Notes under the pieces: model-generated
The model's input: only the letters and a program-made list of their open reading frames with translations
Database searches by the model: none
Told to the model about the DNA's origin: nothing
Shown here: in pieces, positions 16,847 to 24,261 of the stretch
How positions within the stretch are numbered: the stretch's first letter is position 1
Layout of the letters: each line of letters begins with the position of its first letter
Origin: Bacteroidales bacterium UBA5072
GTDB lineage: Bacteria > Bacteroidota > Bacteroidia > Bacteroidales > UBA10428
Length of the DNA stretch: 27,561 bases
NCBI GenBank assembly: GCA_002415855.1
Contig: DIAS01000064.1
Location: 1 to 27,561, forward strand
Direction of reading: 5' to 3'
Translations under genes and position numbers: made by a program

Positions 16847-16866
16847 TACTTTGAGATACAAAGTAA
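16847..16866 (-). promoter_or_regulatory. Palindromic operator ahead of module 1 (site A)
   Basis: A perfect 7-5-7 inverted repeat TACTTTG, AGATA, CAAAGTA spans 16847-16865. On the minus strand the gene-distal arm reads TTACTTTG, one mismatch from the TAnnTTTG -7 box, placing a start near 16852, about 13 bases before the ATG at 16839. A protein bound here would cover the -7 box, as expected for repression by the module's own winged-helix regulator. Confidence 0.7.
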
Positions 16867-16972
16867 AATAATAATATTCAAATGACAAACTTTCTTGAGG
16901 TTTTTTTGCTGTTCATGAAAACAATTGTGTAAAATCCCAGTATACATGAATAGGTTAAATAAAAACGGGAAC

Positions 16973-17377
16973 ATGAAGAAATTCGCTTTTGTACTGATGA
17001 TCATGGTTTGGCCCTTCCTGCTGACGGCGCAGGAAAAAAAAGCCATTAATAACAAGCTGAAGAGTGTTACGGTGTATGAGCAAAAGTTTGAAAAAGGAGA
17101 TGCCGGTAAAGTGCTGGTAGAATCAGTGACCAAATACGATCAGGCTGGAAATATAATTGAGGAAATCGAATACAAACAAGCTAAGGTTGACAAACATTTT
17201 TTATACAAATACGATGCTGCCAACAACAAGATCCAGGAAACCGAGCTGGATCCTGCCGGGAAAAAAATTAAAGTCTCAGAGTACAGGTATGCCAATAACC
17301 TGAAGACCGAGAAAACAGTTTATGATGGCAATGGCCAGGTTTTGTCGAAGAAAACTTATAAGTACGAGACGTATTGA
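16973..17377 (+). CDS. Small secreted YD-repeat-like protein
   Basis: A 134-residue protein with a clear signal peptide, MKKFAFVLMIMVWPFLLTAQ, cleaved after about residue 20. The mature part is a run of beta-strand repeats: YDQAGNIIEEIEYKQ, YDAANNKIQETELDPAG, YRYANNLKTEKTVYDGNGQ. These resemble YD/RHS-type beta-hairpins and the MORN-like small secreted proteins common in Bacteroidetes. The ATG at 16973 begins the signal peptide and has GGGA upstream. It diverges from the module 1 operon and shares the 16840-16972 gap, where no TAnnTTTG box is visible on this strand. No T9SS sorting domain is present, so it is probably periplasmic. Function unknown. Confidence 0.82.
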   Translation: MKKFAFVLMIMVWPFLLTAQEKKAINNKLKSVTVYEQKFEKGDAGKVLVESVTKYDQAGNIIEEIEYKQAKVDKHFLYKYDAANNKIQETELDPAGKKIKVSEYRYANNLKTEKTVYDGNGQVLSKKTYKYETY

Positions 17378-17389
17378 ATCAGGTAAAAT

Positions 17390-17498
17390 TCAGTGAGTTT
17401 TTACATATTTCGCAGGAGAAACTCCACACAGCTTCTTAAATGTTTTATTAAAATAAGACAGATTATTAAATCCCACCTCCAGGGAAACCTGGGTCATA
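17390..17498 (-). pseudogene. Remnant of an AraC-family regulator (C-terminal helix-turn-helix end)
   Basis: Reading the minus strand to the TGA at 17390-17392 gives about 34 residues matching the end of AraC/XylS helix-turn-helix domains: VSLEVGFNNLSYFNKTF, then KKLCGVSPAKYVKTH. The GF-x-(N/D)-x-SYF-x-(K/R)-x-FKK-x-x-G-(V/x)-SP-x-x-Y pattern is diagnostic. Upstream, the frame enters the heptamer repeat at 17509 and meets a stop near 17522, and no other part of an AraC protein is visible. It is too short for a functional gene and is read as the surviving 3' end of a deleted one. Confidence 0.8.
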
Positions 17499-17508
17499 TG
17501 TCCAAACT

Positions 17509-17550
17509 GTTTACCGTTTACTGGTCACCATTCACAGTTTACCGTTCACC
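17509..17550. repeat. Degenerate heptanucleotide tandem repeat overlapping the oxidoreductase stop
   Basis: Six seven-base units: GTTTACC, GTTTACT, GGTCACC, ATTCACA, GTTTACC, GTTCACC; minus-strand consensus GGTRAAC. The last unit contains the TGA stop of the Gfo/Idh/MocA gene (17546-17548), and the array fills the space between that stop and the AraC remnant. The seven-base period and AAC-ending units recall the tract at 6070-6111. Confidence 0.75.
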
Positions 17551-18736
17551 GCTCCTGCTGCGTTATCTTTCCTGTTTTCTTATCTTTCAGGATCAGCTTA
17601 ACACGTCCGTCGGGCATGGTTTCTTCCTTTACCAGCAGATGACCGGCATCATAATCGCGGATTGCATTGATGGGTGAAGTTTTTTCACGGCCCCTCCAGA
17701 CTTCCAGCTTTACCGGTTCCCACTTTTTTGTCTTTGCGGATCGGTAACAGGCGTCCATAATCTCATTTACAACATAGCCGTCATAGAAAGTCTCTTTGGC
17801 TTCTGTTTTGTTTTCAAAAGCCCGGAACATGTCGGTAAACATATCGGTATAACCCAGTTCCACAACTTCATCGCCAACCGGGAAGATCCATCCCTTCTCG
17901 GTTTCGGCTTTTTCCGCTACATAACCGCCTTTCCCGCCTGCAGTAAACATTTCAAAACCGGTTCGCAGGAAGTTGTTCACCCAAATGGTGCCGTCCGTGC
18001 CCATCACTTCATCGCGCAAATCCATTCCTCCGCGGAATGACCAGCTTACTTCAAACTGACCGATAGCACCGTTTTCGTATCTAACCCATCCGAGTGCATT
18101 GTCTTCTGCTTCAATTGGCTTTACGAGCGTTTCCGCCCAGCAAATCACCTCTACCGGTTTAATGTCCTTCCCGATATAATTCCTGGCGATCTCAATGCAA
18201 TGACAACCCATGTCGAGAAGCACACCGCCTCCCGAAATCTCTTTTGTCCAGAACCAGTCACTGTGCGGGCCGGGATGCGTTTCCCGTGAACGTGCCCAGA
18301 TAACATCGCCGATAGCTCCGGAACGAACGGAATGAAGAGCTTTTAATGTTTTTGGGGTATAGACCAGGTCTTCCATATAGCCGTGCATAACTAGGGCTTT
18401 TTCCACGGCATCAAGCATTTGTTTTGCCTCCCGGGCATTGCACCCCAGGGGTTTGGTGCAAAAAACAGCCTTTCCCGCTTCAGCAGCCATCAGTACCGCT
18501 TCGAGATGCCTGTTGTTGGGCAGGGCAATTACTACAACCTCGACCTCTGGATCCGCAATGGCCTCTTTCATGGAAGTGGTCCATCGGGATATGCCGTGTT
18601 TCGCGGCAAACGCCTTACCGCGATCCTTATCACGGGAATATACAATGTGAACACGATCACGGTTTCGCTGCCCATGTAACGAAAAGGTATAGAAATCACC
18701 GATGAAACCGGTGCCGAGCATTGCTACTTTTGCCAT
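17546..18736 (-). CDS. Gfo/Idh/MocA family NAD(P)-dependent oxidoreductase
   Basis: A 396-residue dehydrogenase probably acting on a sugar, inositol or sugar derivative. The N-terminal Rossmann motif VAMLGTGFIGDFY is at about 4-16. ALPNNRHLEA (71-80) and the catalytic lysine loop TKPLG (Lys95; usually EKP in the family) follow. The C-terminal alpha/beta domain carries SGGGVLLDMGCHCIEIARN at about 168-186 with conserved Asp175 and His179. No signal peptide is seen, so it is cytoplasmic. It stands alone on its strand and is divergent from the CotH/glycosidase pair, which hints at saccharide catabolism. Substrate is unknown. Confidence 0.93.
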   Translation of the reverse strand: MAKVAMLGTGFIGDFYTFSLHGQRNRDRVHIVYSRDKDRGKAFAAKHGISRWTTSMKEAIADPEVEVVVIALPNNRHLEAVLMAAEAGKAVFCTKPLGCNAREAKQMLDAVEKALVMHGYMEDLVYTPKTLKALHSVRSGAIGDVIWARSRETHPGPHSDWFWTKEISGGGVLLDMGCHCIEIARNYIGKDIKPVEVICWAETLVKPIEAEDNALGWVRYENGAIGQFEVSWSFRGGMDLRDEVMGTDGTIWVNNFLRTGFEMFTAGGKGGYVAEKAETEKGWIFPVGDEVVELGYTDMFTDMFRAFENKTEAKETFYDGYVVNEIMDACYRSAKTKKWEPVKLEVWRGREKTSPINAIRDYDAGHLLVKEETMPDGRVKLILKDKKTGKITQQER

Positions 18737-18783
18737 ATGATAAGTTTTATAATGAAATTAATAACGCTTGATTTCAGTACTGT

Positions 18784-18791
18784 CAAATCTA
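18784..18791 (-). promoter_or_regulatory. Bacteroidetes-type -7 box TAGATTTG ahead of the oxidoreductase gene
   Basis: The minus strand reads TAGATTTG, a perfect TAnnTTTG, 47 bases upstream of the ATG at 18736. A TTTC lies about 17 bases further upstream. The remaining 18792-19005 interval holds a short hairpin (AGGGCA, GTC, TGCCCT at 18864-18878) and, on the + strand, a TATATTCG near 18965 that is one mismatch from a -7 box for the CotH gene. Confidence 0.5.
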
Positions 18792-19005
18792 AAATACGAT
18801 TTTCCACTGAAATATGTGCCGCTGTTGTCAGTTTTTTTATCATTCCTGTCATGGCTGCCGTGCAGGGCAGTCTGCCCTCCTGGCAATCCATAAAACCCCT
18901 CATTTCTTACCGCTCACTTTCGCGTTGAATTTGATAACCCTGCCGGTTATTTATACGTAAATGCTATATTCGCGTCGGTTTTTTACATTCTTAGATCTCT
19001 CAGAT

Positions 19006-21213
19006 ATGATGCTACGTTTTGGTGTGAAAGCAGTCCTCTTTCTTTTACTTTCAGGAAACATTTTTGGACAAAGCAATGTTATAGATCATTGGGAATCAGT
19101 TGTTTATTCCGGAGATAACTGGCACTATTATGTCGGCATTACCTCAGGACCGGGAGCAGGTTGGCAAAACCCGGGTTTCAACGATGCAACCTGGCTGTTG
19201 GGTCCGGGAGGGTTTGGCTATGCAGACAATGACGATGCCACCTCGATTCCGGTTCCACCAAATCCTACTGCTGTATACACAAGAATAGTATTCAATATCC
19301 AGGACACTTCCGTCATTGCTGCCGCTTTGCTGAACATGGATTATGATGATGGTTTTGTAGCCTGGATCAACGGGGTTGAGGTTGGCAGGGCGAACCTCGG
19401 TACTGTAGGGGATTTCCCCGAGTACAATACGCCGGCTACAGACCATGAGGCAGTGATGAAAGACTACCGCAATCCTTCGTCTTTCATGATTTACAAGCAG
19501 ACCCTTAAGAATTGCCTGAAAAATGGCGGCAATGTCCTTGCCGTTCAGGTCAATAATACCAACAGTACCTCCAGTGATATGAGCTGTATTGCCTACCTGT
19601 CCGTCGGTCTTACAACCTCAACCGTTTCCTACAGGCCTGTTCCCAGCTGGTTTACAACCCCCTATACGGGCTTTTCCGGGTCGTATCTTCCCTTGTTGGT
19701 GGTGGAAACCAATGGTACCGATATACCCTGGGAAAATAAACTGACTGTTGACCTGGGGATCATTGATAAAGGCAATGGACAGACAAATACCCTGCTGGAT
19801 GAAAGGAATGTTTTCGACGGGAAGGCTGGTATTGAGATCCGGGGATCTTCCTCTACCATGTTCCCGAAGAAGAACTATGGTCTCGAAACCAGGGATCCTG
19901 CAGGCAGTGATTCGGCAGTTGCTTTGCTGGGTATGCCGGCCGAGAGTGACTGGATTTTGCATGGTCCTTATTCCGATAAATCACTGATGAGAAATTTTCT
20001 GGCCTATAACCTGGCAAATGCCATGGGGCATTATGCCCCCAGGACAAGGTTTTGCGAGATGTTCATCAACGGTCAGTATCAGGGAGTTTATGTGCTGATG
20101 GAAAAGATCAAACGCGACAGCAACCGGGTGGATATCGCAAAGCTGAAAACCGATGATGTTATGGGCGATGATCTTACCGGAGGCTATATTGTAAAGATCG
20201 ACCGTACAAACGCAGGTTATACCGACGGCTGGTTTTCGATGTATCCCGGAACCGGCACAACCGGTGACAGTCCGTTCTTTGCCTACCATTACCCCGACAG
20301 GACTGAAATTGTGCAGGTCCAGAAAGATTATATCCGCAACAGGATTACTGCTTTTGAGACTGCTTTGTACGGTAACCAGTACCGCGATCCGGTGGTGGGC
20401 TACCGCAAATACATTGATGTGGATTCATTCATTGATTATTTTATCCTGGTCGAGTTGAGCAAAAATACTGATGGTTACAGATTAAGCACCTTCATGCATA
20501 AGGATCGTGATGACAAGGATCCGCTGATTCATATGGGGCCTATTTGGGACTATGACCTGGCATTTGGCAATGCCGACTATCTGGAAGCATTTAATACGTA
20601 TGGATGGAATTATACCGTACCAGCAGACGGGTGGGGAACGCCCTTCTGGTGGTCAAAACTGATCGCGGATCCTTATTTTGCCAACCGCTTGAACTGCCGC
20701 TGGAAGTCCTTGCGTCAGGGTATTTTATCGAATGAGTCGCTCACAGGCTATATTGATGCCTATGCGCTGGAAATAGGAGAAGCAGCTGACCGCAATTTTG
20801 TCCAGTGGCCTATTCATGGTACCTATGTATGGCCCAATGTTTTTGTGGGAAATACTTACGCAGAAGATATCAACTTCATGAAGACCTGGATACTCGGCCG
20901 TTTTGTATGGATGGATTCTCATATTCCGGGTGCTGAGTGCACTGCTGTGGTGGATGAGAACGGAGAAAGCAGGTTGTTCTCTTTACGGGCGTATCCCAAT
21001 CCGGCTATTGGTGAGATCAATGTGGAAATTCAGAATGAGCTTGAAGAAGAGGTTTCACTGCAGGTGATCAACATCACCGGCCAGCTGGTATATGCCAGGG
21101 AGCTCGGAAGGGCACCCCTGATAACCGAAAATGTCAGTTTACATCCGGGGATATACACCGTGAGGGTGACCAAAAATATGCAAACAGAGATCGTGAAAAT
21201 AATAATTCAGTAA
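19006..21213 (+). CDS. CotH-family surface protein with galactose-binding-like N-terminal domain and T9SS sorting domain
   Basis: Exported protein of 735 residues. The signal peptide MMLRFGVKAVLFLLLSGNIFGQ begins at 19006; an ATG at 18961 would place 15 residues ahead of it. A beta-sandwich domain follows at about 25-205 (WHYYVGITSGPGAGWQ, DYDDGFVAWINGVEVGR). The CotH domain lies at about 220-590, with GIEIRGSSSTMFPKKNYGLE, SDKSLMRNFLAYNLA, GQYQGVYVLMEKIKRD and the acidic IWDYDLAFGN near 511-520. The end (about 655-735; YPNPAIGEINVEI, GIYTVRVTK) is a type A T9SS sorting domain, implying outer-membrane passage and surface attachment or release. CotH proteins of spores and some bacteria are atypical protein kinases; kinase activity here is inference. 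The next gene, a glycosidase, begins 53 bases on. Confidence 0.9.
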   Translation: MMLRFGVKAVLFLLLSGNIFGQSNVIDHWESVVYSGDNWHYYVGITSGPGAGWQNPGFNDATWLLGPGGFGYADNDDATSIPVPPNPTAVYTRIVFNIQDTSVIAAALLNMDYDDGFVAWINGVEVGRANLGTVGDFPEYNTPATDHEAVMKDYRNPSSFMIYKQTLKNCLKNGGNVLAVQVNNTNSTSSDMSCIAYLSVGLTTSTVSYRPVPSWFTTPYTGFSGSYLPLLVVETNGTDIPWENKLTVDLGIIDKGNGQTNTLLDERNVFDGKAGIEIRGSSSTMFPKKNYGLETRDPAGSDSAVALLGMPAESDWILHGPYSDKSLMRNFLAYNLANAMGHYAPRTRFCEMFINGQYQGVYVLMEKIKRDSNRVDIAKLKTDDVMGDDLTGGYIVKIDRTNAGYTDGWFSMYPGTGTTGDSPFFAYHYPDRTEIVQVQKDYIRNRITAFETALYGNQYRDPVVGYRKYIDVDSFIDYFILVELSKNTDGYRLSTFMHKDRDDKDPLIHMGPIWDYDLAFGNADYLEAFNTYGWNYTVPADGWGTPFWWSKLIADPYFANRLNCRWKSLRQGILSNESLTGYIDAYALEIGEAADRNFVQWPIHGTYVWPNVFVGNTYAEDINFMKTWILGRFVWMDSHIPGAECTAVVDENGESRLFSLRAYPNPAIGEINVEIQNELEEEVSLQVINITGQLVYARELGRAPLITENVSLHPGIYTVRVTKNMQTEIVKIIIQ

Positions 21214-21266
21214 AAGGATACAGGAAAAATCGCTATTTTCATGTTTGTGAACCAATATTGTTCCCG

Positions 21267-22655
21267 ATGAAAATAGCTTGTTATCTTACATTATTACTGG
21301 CCACCTCTTATCCCTCTTATTCCCAGCTTTTGCCGCACGAAGGACCGTCAGTCGATTTGTCTCATGGTAAACTTGTGGTTTCCAAAAACCAACGTTTTCT
21401 TGAATTCGAAGATGGTGCACCCTTCTTCTACCTGGGGGATACGGGTTGGGAGCTCTTTCATCGCCTGAATTATACGGAAGCAGAAACTTACCTTGAAAAC
21501 CGCAGGCAGAAAGGGTTTACTGTCATCCAGGCGGTTATCCTGGCTGAACTGGATGGTTTGAATACACCCAACCGAAATGGCGATAAACCATTGATCGACA
21601 ATAATCCCTCAAAACCGAATGAAGCTTATTTTTTGTTCGTTGACAGCCTGATCAGGCTGGCTGCGGATAAGGGTATATTCATCGGTTTACTGCCCACCTG
21701 GGGAGACAAAGTAGATAAAGCAGGATGGGGGACGGGACCGGTGATCTTTACACCCGAAAATGCCTTGGTATACGGTACCTATCTTGGTCAGAGATACCGG
21801 GATTTTCCAAATATCATCTGGATTAATGGTGGCGATCGATCCGGCGGAACAGATGCTGCCGGCACGGGAAGCAACTTCCCGGTATGGGATGCCCTTGGTA
21901 AAAGCATTAAAGCAGCTGATCCTAATCACCTGATGACCTATCATCCCTGGGGTGAGAAGAGTTCCTCGGCATGGTTCCATAACTCCGAATGGCTTGACTT
22001 TAACATGGCGCAGACAGGACACGGTCAGCGAAGTTACGCCATATATAGGATGCTCAGGGAAGATTACGACCGGGTACCGGTCAAACCCTGCATGGATGGT
22101 GAACCAAGGTACGAGGATCATCCGATCAACTGGAGACCCGATTCACTGGGTTGGTTCAATGAAATGCACGTAAGGCAGGCCGCCTACTGGAACCTGTTTA
22201 CAGGCGCACACGGCCATACCTATGGTTGTCATCCGGTATGGCAGATGGCTGCTCCGGGCCGGGAATTGGTGGGTTATGCCCGGCATTACTGGTACGACGT
22301 GCTAGATCTGCCCGGTGCATGGCAGATGCTGAATGTAAGACGCCTGATTGAATCAAGGCCCATGTTGAACAGGGTGCCCTACCAGGAAGTTGTTGTGAAT
22401 CCGGGTGATGAATATGATCACATTGCCGCCGTAAAAGGGACCGGATACCTGATGGTCTATACTCCCTTAGGGAACGACATTGTGCTGAATGGTGACCTCC
22501 TGACCGCTTTATCTTACCAGGTTTCCTGGTTTGATCCGCGTTCAGGCAAGACGCTCAAGGCCGGTACCACCACAAGGAAACCTGTCATGAGTTTCAGGGC
22601 TCCGTCACGCGGACCAGGATTCGACTGGGTTTTGTTGCTGGATGAAACTGATTAG
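21267..22655 (+). CDS. GH140-like (DUF4038, apiosidase-type) glycoside hydrolase
   Basis: Secreted TIM-barrel hydrolase of 462 residues with the signal peptide MKIACYLTLLLATSYPSYSQ. The DUF4038 signature is clear: FLEFEDGAPFFYLGDTGWELFHRLNYTEAETYLENR, then KGFTVIQAVILAELDG. Candidate catalytic residues are the Asp in WINGGDRSGG and the Glu in CMDGEPRYEDHP, placed like the acid/base and nucleophile of the apiosidase BT_1012. The C-terminal 90 residues are the collagen-binding-like beta domain (PF12904 type) usual in the family, ending VSWFDPRSGKTLKAG. Characterised members remove apiose from rhamnogalacturonan II, but the family is broad. The ATG at 21267 is chosen over an upstream TTG at 21258. 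It lacks a T9SS sorting domain, so it probably works in the periplasm. Confidence 0.92.
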   Translation: MKIACYLTLLLATSYPSYSQLLPHEGPSVDLSHGKLVVSKNQRFLEFEDGAPFFYLGDTGWELFHRLNYTEAETYLENRRQKGFTVIQAVILAELDGLNTPNRNGDKPLIDNNPSKPNEAYFLFVDSLIRLAADKGIFIGLLPTWGDKVDKAGWGTGPVIFTPENALVYGTYLGQRYRDFPNIIWINGGDRSGGTDAAGTGSNFPVWDALGKSIKAADPNHLMTYHPWGEKSSSAWFHNSEWLDFNMAQTGHGQRSYAIYRMLREDYDRVPVKPCMDGEPRYEDHPINWRPDSLGWFNEMHVRQAAYWNLFTGAHGHTYGCHPVWQMAAPGRELVGYARHYWYDVLDLPGAWQMLNVRRLIESRPMLNRVPYQEVVVNPGDEYDHIAAVKGTGYLMVYTPLGNDIVLNGDLLTALSYQVSWFDPRSGKTLKAGTTTRKPVMSFRAPSRGPGFDWVLLLDETD

Positions 22656-22861
22656 CTTCCTGGCCAGATGACCTAATTGGCTCGAGCTGACAATTTCTGA
22701 AGGGCTGTACTGGCAACCAGATAGATTGACACACTTCTTTAGAACTTTTTTTGCCTTAAGCCGGATAGCAGCTTTGAGAAGCATTCATTCGGATTTCAAC
22801 CACTTATGTTTCAGGTTGCCTTTAACTTCTTTCAACTTTTTCATGTTGAGCGTTGATCAAC
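22656..22861. other. Intergenic region between convergent glycosidase and beta-helix genes
   Basis: A 206-base stretch separating two gene ends. It is A/T-rich in the second half and includes a short T-run (near 22746-22752) and the small palindrome GTTGATCAAC (22852-22861). No open frame with a credible start, RNA gene or strong terminator hairpin is seen. Confidence 0.5.
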
Positions 22862-24241
22862 CTATTCCCTGATTACTTTCAGTACATTGTATGAATTTCC
22901 TGCAGAAAGCCGCATCATGTATACCCCCGGGGGAAATTCTTTCAAATCAAGTAATAACGCATTTTGTTGCATCATCACATGCTTTATTGCCCTGCCCATG
23001 GGGTCATAAATTATGATCTTTTTTGCGGGCTCTCCAGGAGGGACCACAATTTTTATGATTCCTGTTGTAGGGTTTGGGAATGCATAAATGTCCCAGGGTA
23101 ACCTGGGTATACCCTTGTCACTTACCGGATCACCACCTGTCTGCACTGCACCCATGGTGGTTCTGTTCCCTTCAGTGTCAGGCGATCCGCTGCCGATGCA
23201 GGGTGAATTTTCCTGGAGGCTAAAGTCGCCACCCTCCGGATCCACAAACAGGGGGTCTCCTGTAAGGTTCTGCTCGCCGGACAAGGTTTCCAGATCAGAA
23301 ATTGAATAGCTGATAACCAAAACGGAGCTTTCCTGGGTCAGCGTTTCCTCCGAAGCCGTGGCTGAAAATATTGTATTCGATAGGTATGCTTTGCCCCCGG
23401 TCTGCTTTGTGCCTTCTTCGCTGTGATAACACTCAATGCCCCAGTGGTTCGCATAAAACGTATTATAGCTGCTATTTACAACTGCATTATTGTGTACCTG
23501 CAGGGCGGCATCGCAAAAAGTGATGATGTTTAAATGGATATTGGCTGTGGAAGTTTCACCCACTGAAACCCCATAGTTGCAATGGCTGATATTGTTGCTC
23601 ATGATCCGCGCATAACCGCTGTTGGTTCCTATGTCAATCCCGTCATCACCAAAACGGGAGATATTACATCTCAGTACAAAGCAGGAGTCTATATGGTCAA
23701 GGTCGATGGCATCAATTTTATGCCCTTCTGCGATGGTTCCACCGGTTCCTTTAAGATTGACATACGATATCATGACCTTTTTGGCATCGTGCACGGCAAT
23801 GCAGTCCTCTCCGCCTGATGTACCTTCACTTTCAATGTTACAATGCAATATGTTTATGCTGTTACCCCCCGAAGCATACAACAGCATCTTGCATCCACCG
23901 ATGCGGCAATATTGTAAATCAATACCGGCATTTGTTGCATTTATCTGAAGCCAGGGTGAAGCGCCCGTTCGTGAAACAAAATAAATACTATCCTCAGGTG
24001 TTCCTATTGCCATGAGCTGTCCTTTCACAATAAGAGAAACCAGGTTCCCGAATTCAATAACCACCCCGGGTTCAACCTGCAATACAACGCCAGGTTCTAT
24101 GGTCACATCATGCATGATCTGATAAGGTGAGAATTCTTTGGTCAACACGGTATTGGTATTGATCTCCGCAGGAAGTATGGTAAGACTTTTGACAATTCCG
24201 GTCAGGGACAAAAGGAAGAAGACAAGGGCAAGTTGTTTCAT
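22862..24241 (-). CDS. Right-handed parallel beta-helix protein with T9SS sorting domain
   Basis: Exported protein of 459 residues with signal peptide MKQLALVFFLLSLTGIVKS. After an N-terminal cap (VTIEPGVVLQVEPGVVIEFG) the middle (about 75-300) is a pectate-lyase-like helix of short repeats: LQYCRIGGCKMLLYASGG, SCFVLRCNISRFGDDGIDIG, IMSNNISHCNYGVSVGET, IHLNIITFCDAALQVHNN, SSYNTFYANHWGIECYH. The NSPCIGSGSPD motif typically ends such domains. The end (about 385-459; AFPNPTTGIIKI, PPGVYMMRLSAG) is a type A T9SS sorting domain. It may bind or cleave polysaccharide but no specific lyase residues were identified. The start at 24241 is set by the signal peptide; it follows the CotH stop by 20 bases, so the two are cotranscribed. 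Confidence 0.9.
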   Translation of the reverse strand: MKQLALVFFLLSLTGIVKSLTILPAEINTNTVLTKEFSPYQIMHDVTIEPGVVLQVEPGVVIEFGNLVSLIVKGQLMAIGTPEDSIYFVSRTGASPWLQINATNAGIDLQYCRIGGCKMLLYASGGNSINILHCNIESEGTSGGEDCIAVHDAKKVMISYVNLKGTGGTIAEGHKIDAIDLDHIDSCFVLRCNISRFGDDGIDIGTNSGYARIMSNNISHCNYGVSVGETSTANIHLNIITFCDAALQVHNNAVVNSSYNTFYANHWGIECYHSEEGTKQTGGKAYLSNTIFSATASEETLTQESSVLVISYSISDLETLSGEQNLTGDPLFVDPEGGDFSLQENSPCIGSGSPDTEGNRTTMGAVQTGGDPVSDKGIPRLPWDIYAFPNPTTGIIKIVVPPGEPAKKIIIYDPMGRAIKHVMMQQNALLLDLKEFPPGVYMMRLSAGNSYNVLKVIRE

Positions 24242-24261
24242 GAGCGTATAGTGATTACATG

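Noticed and set aside
16840..17133. Upstream extension of the module 1 membrane protein to 17133
   Set aside because: It would cover operator A and much of the divergent secreted-protein gene, and the extra 98 residues have low-quality composition.
18737..18928. 63-codon + strand frame between the oxidoreductase and CotH genes
   Set aside because: No signal, motif or promoter in the right place; it contains the divergent gene's promoter box and looks like a chance frame.
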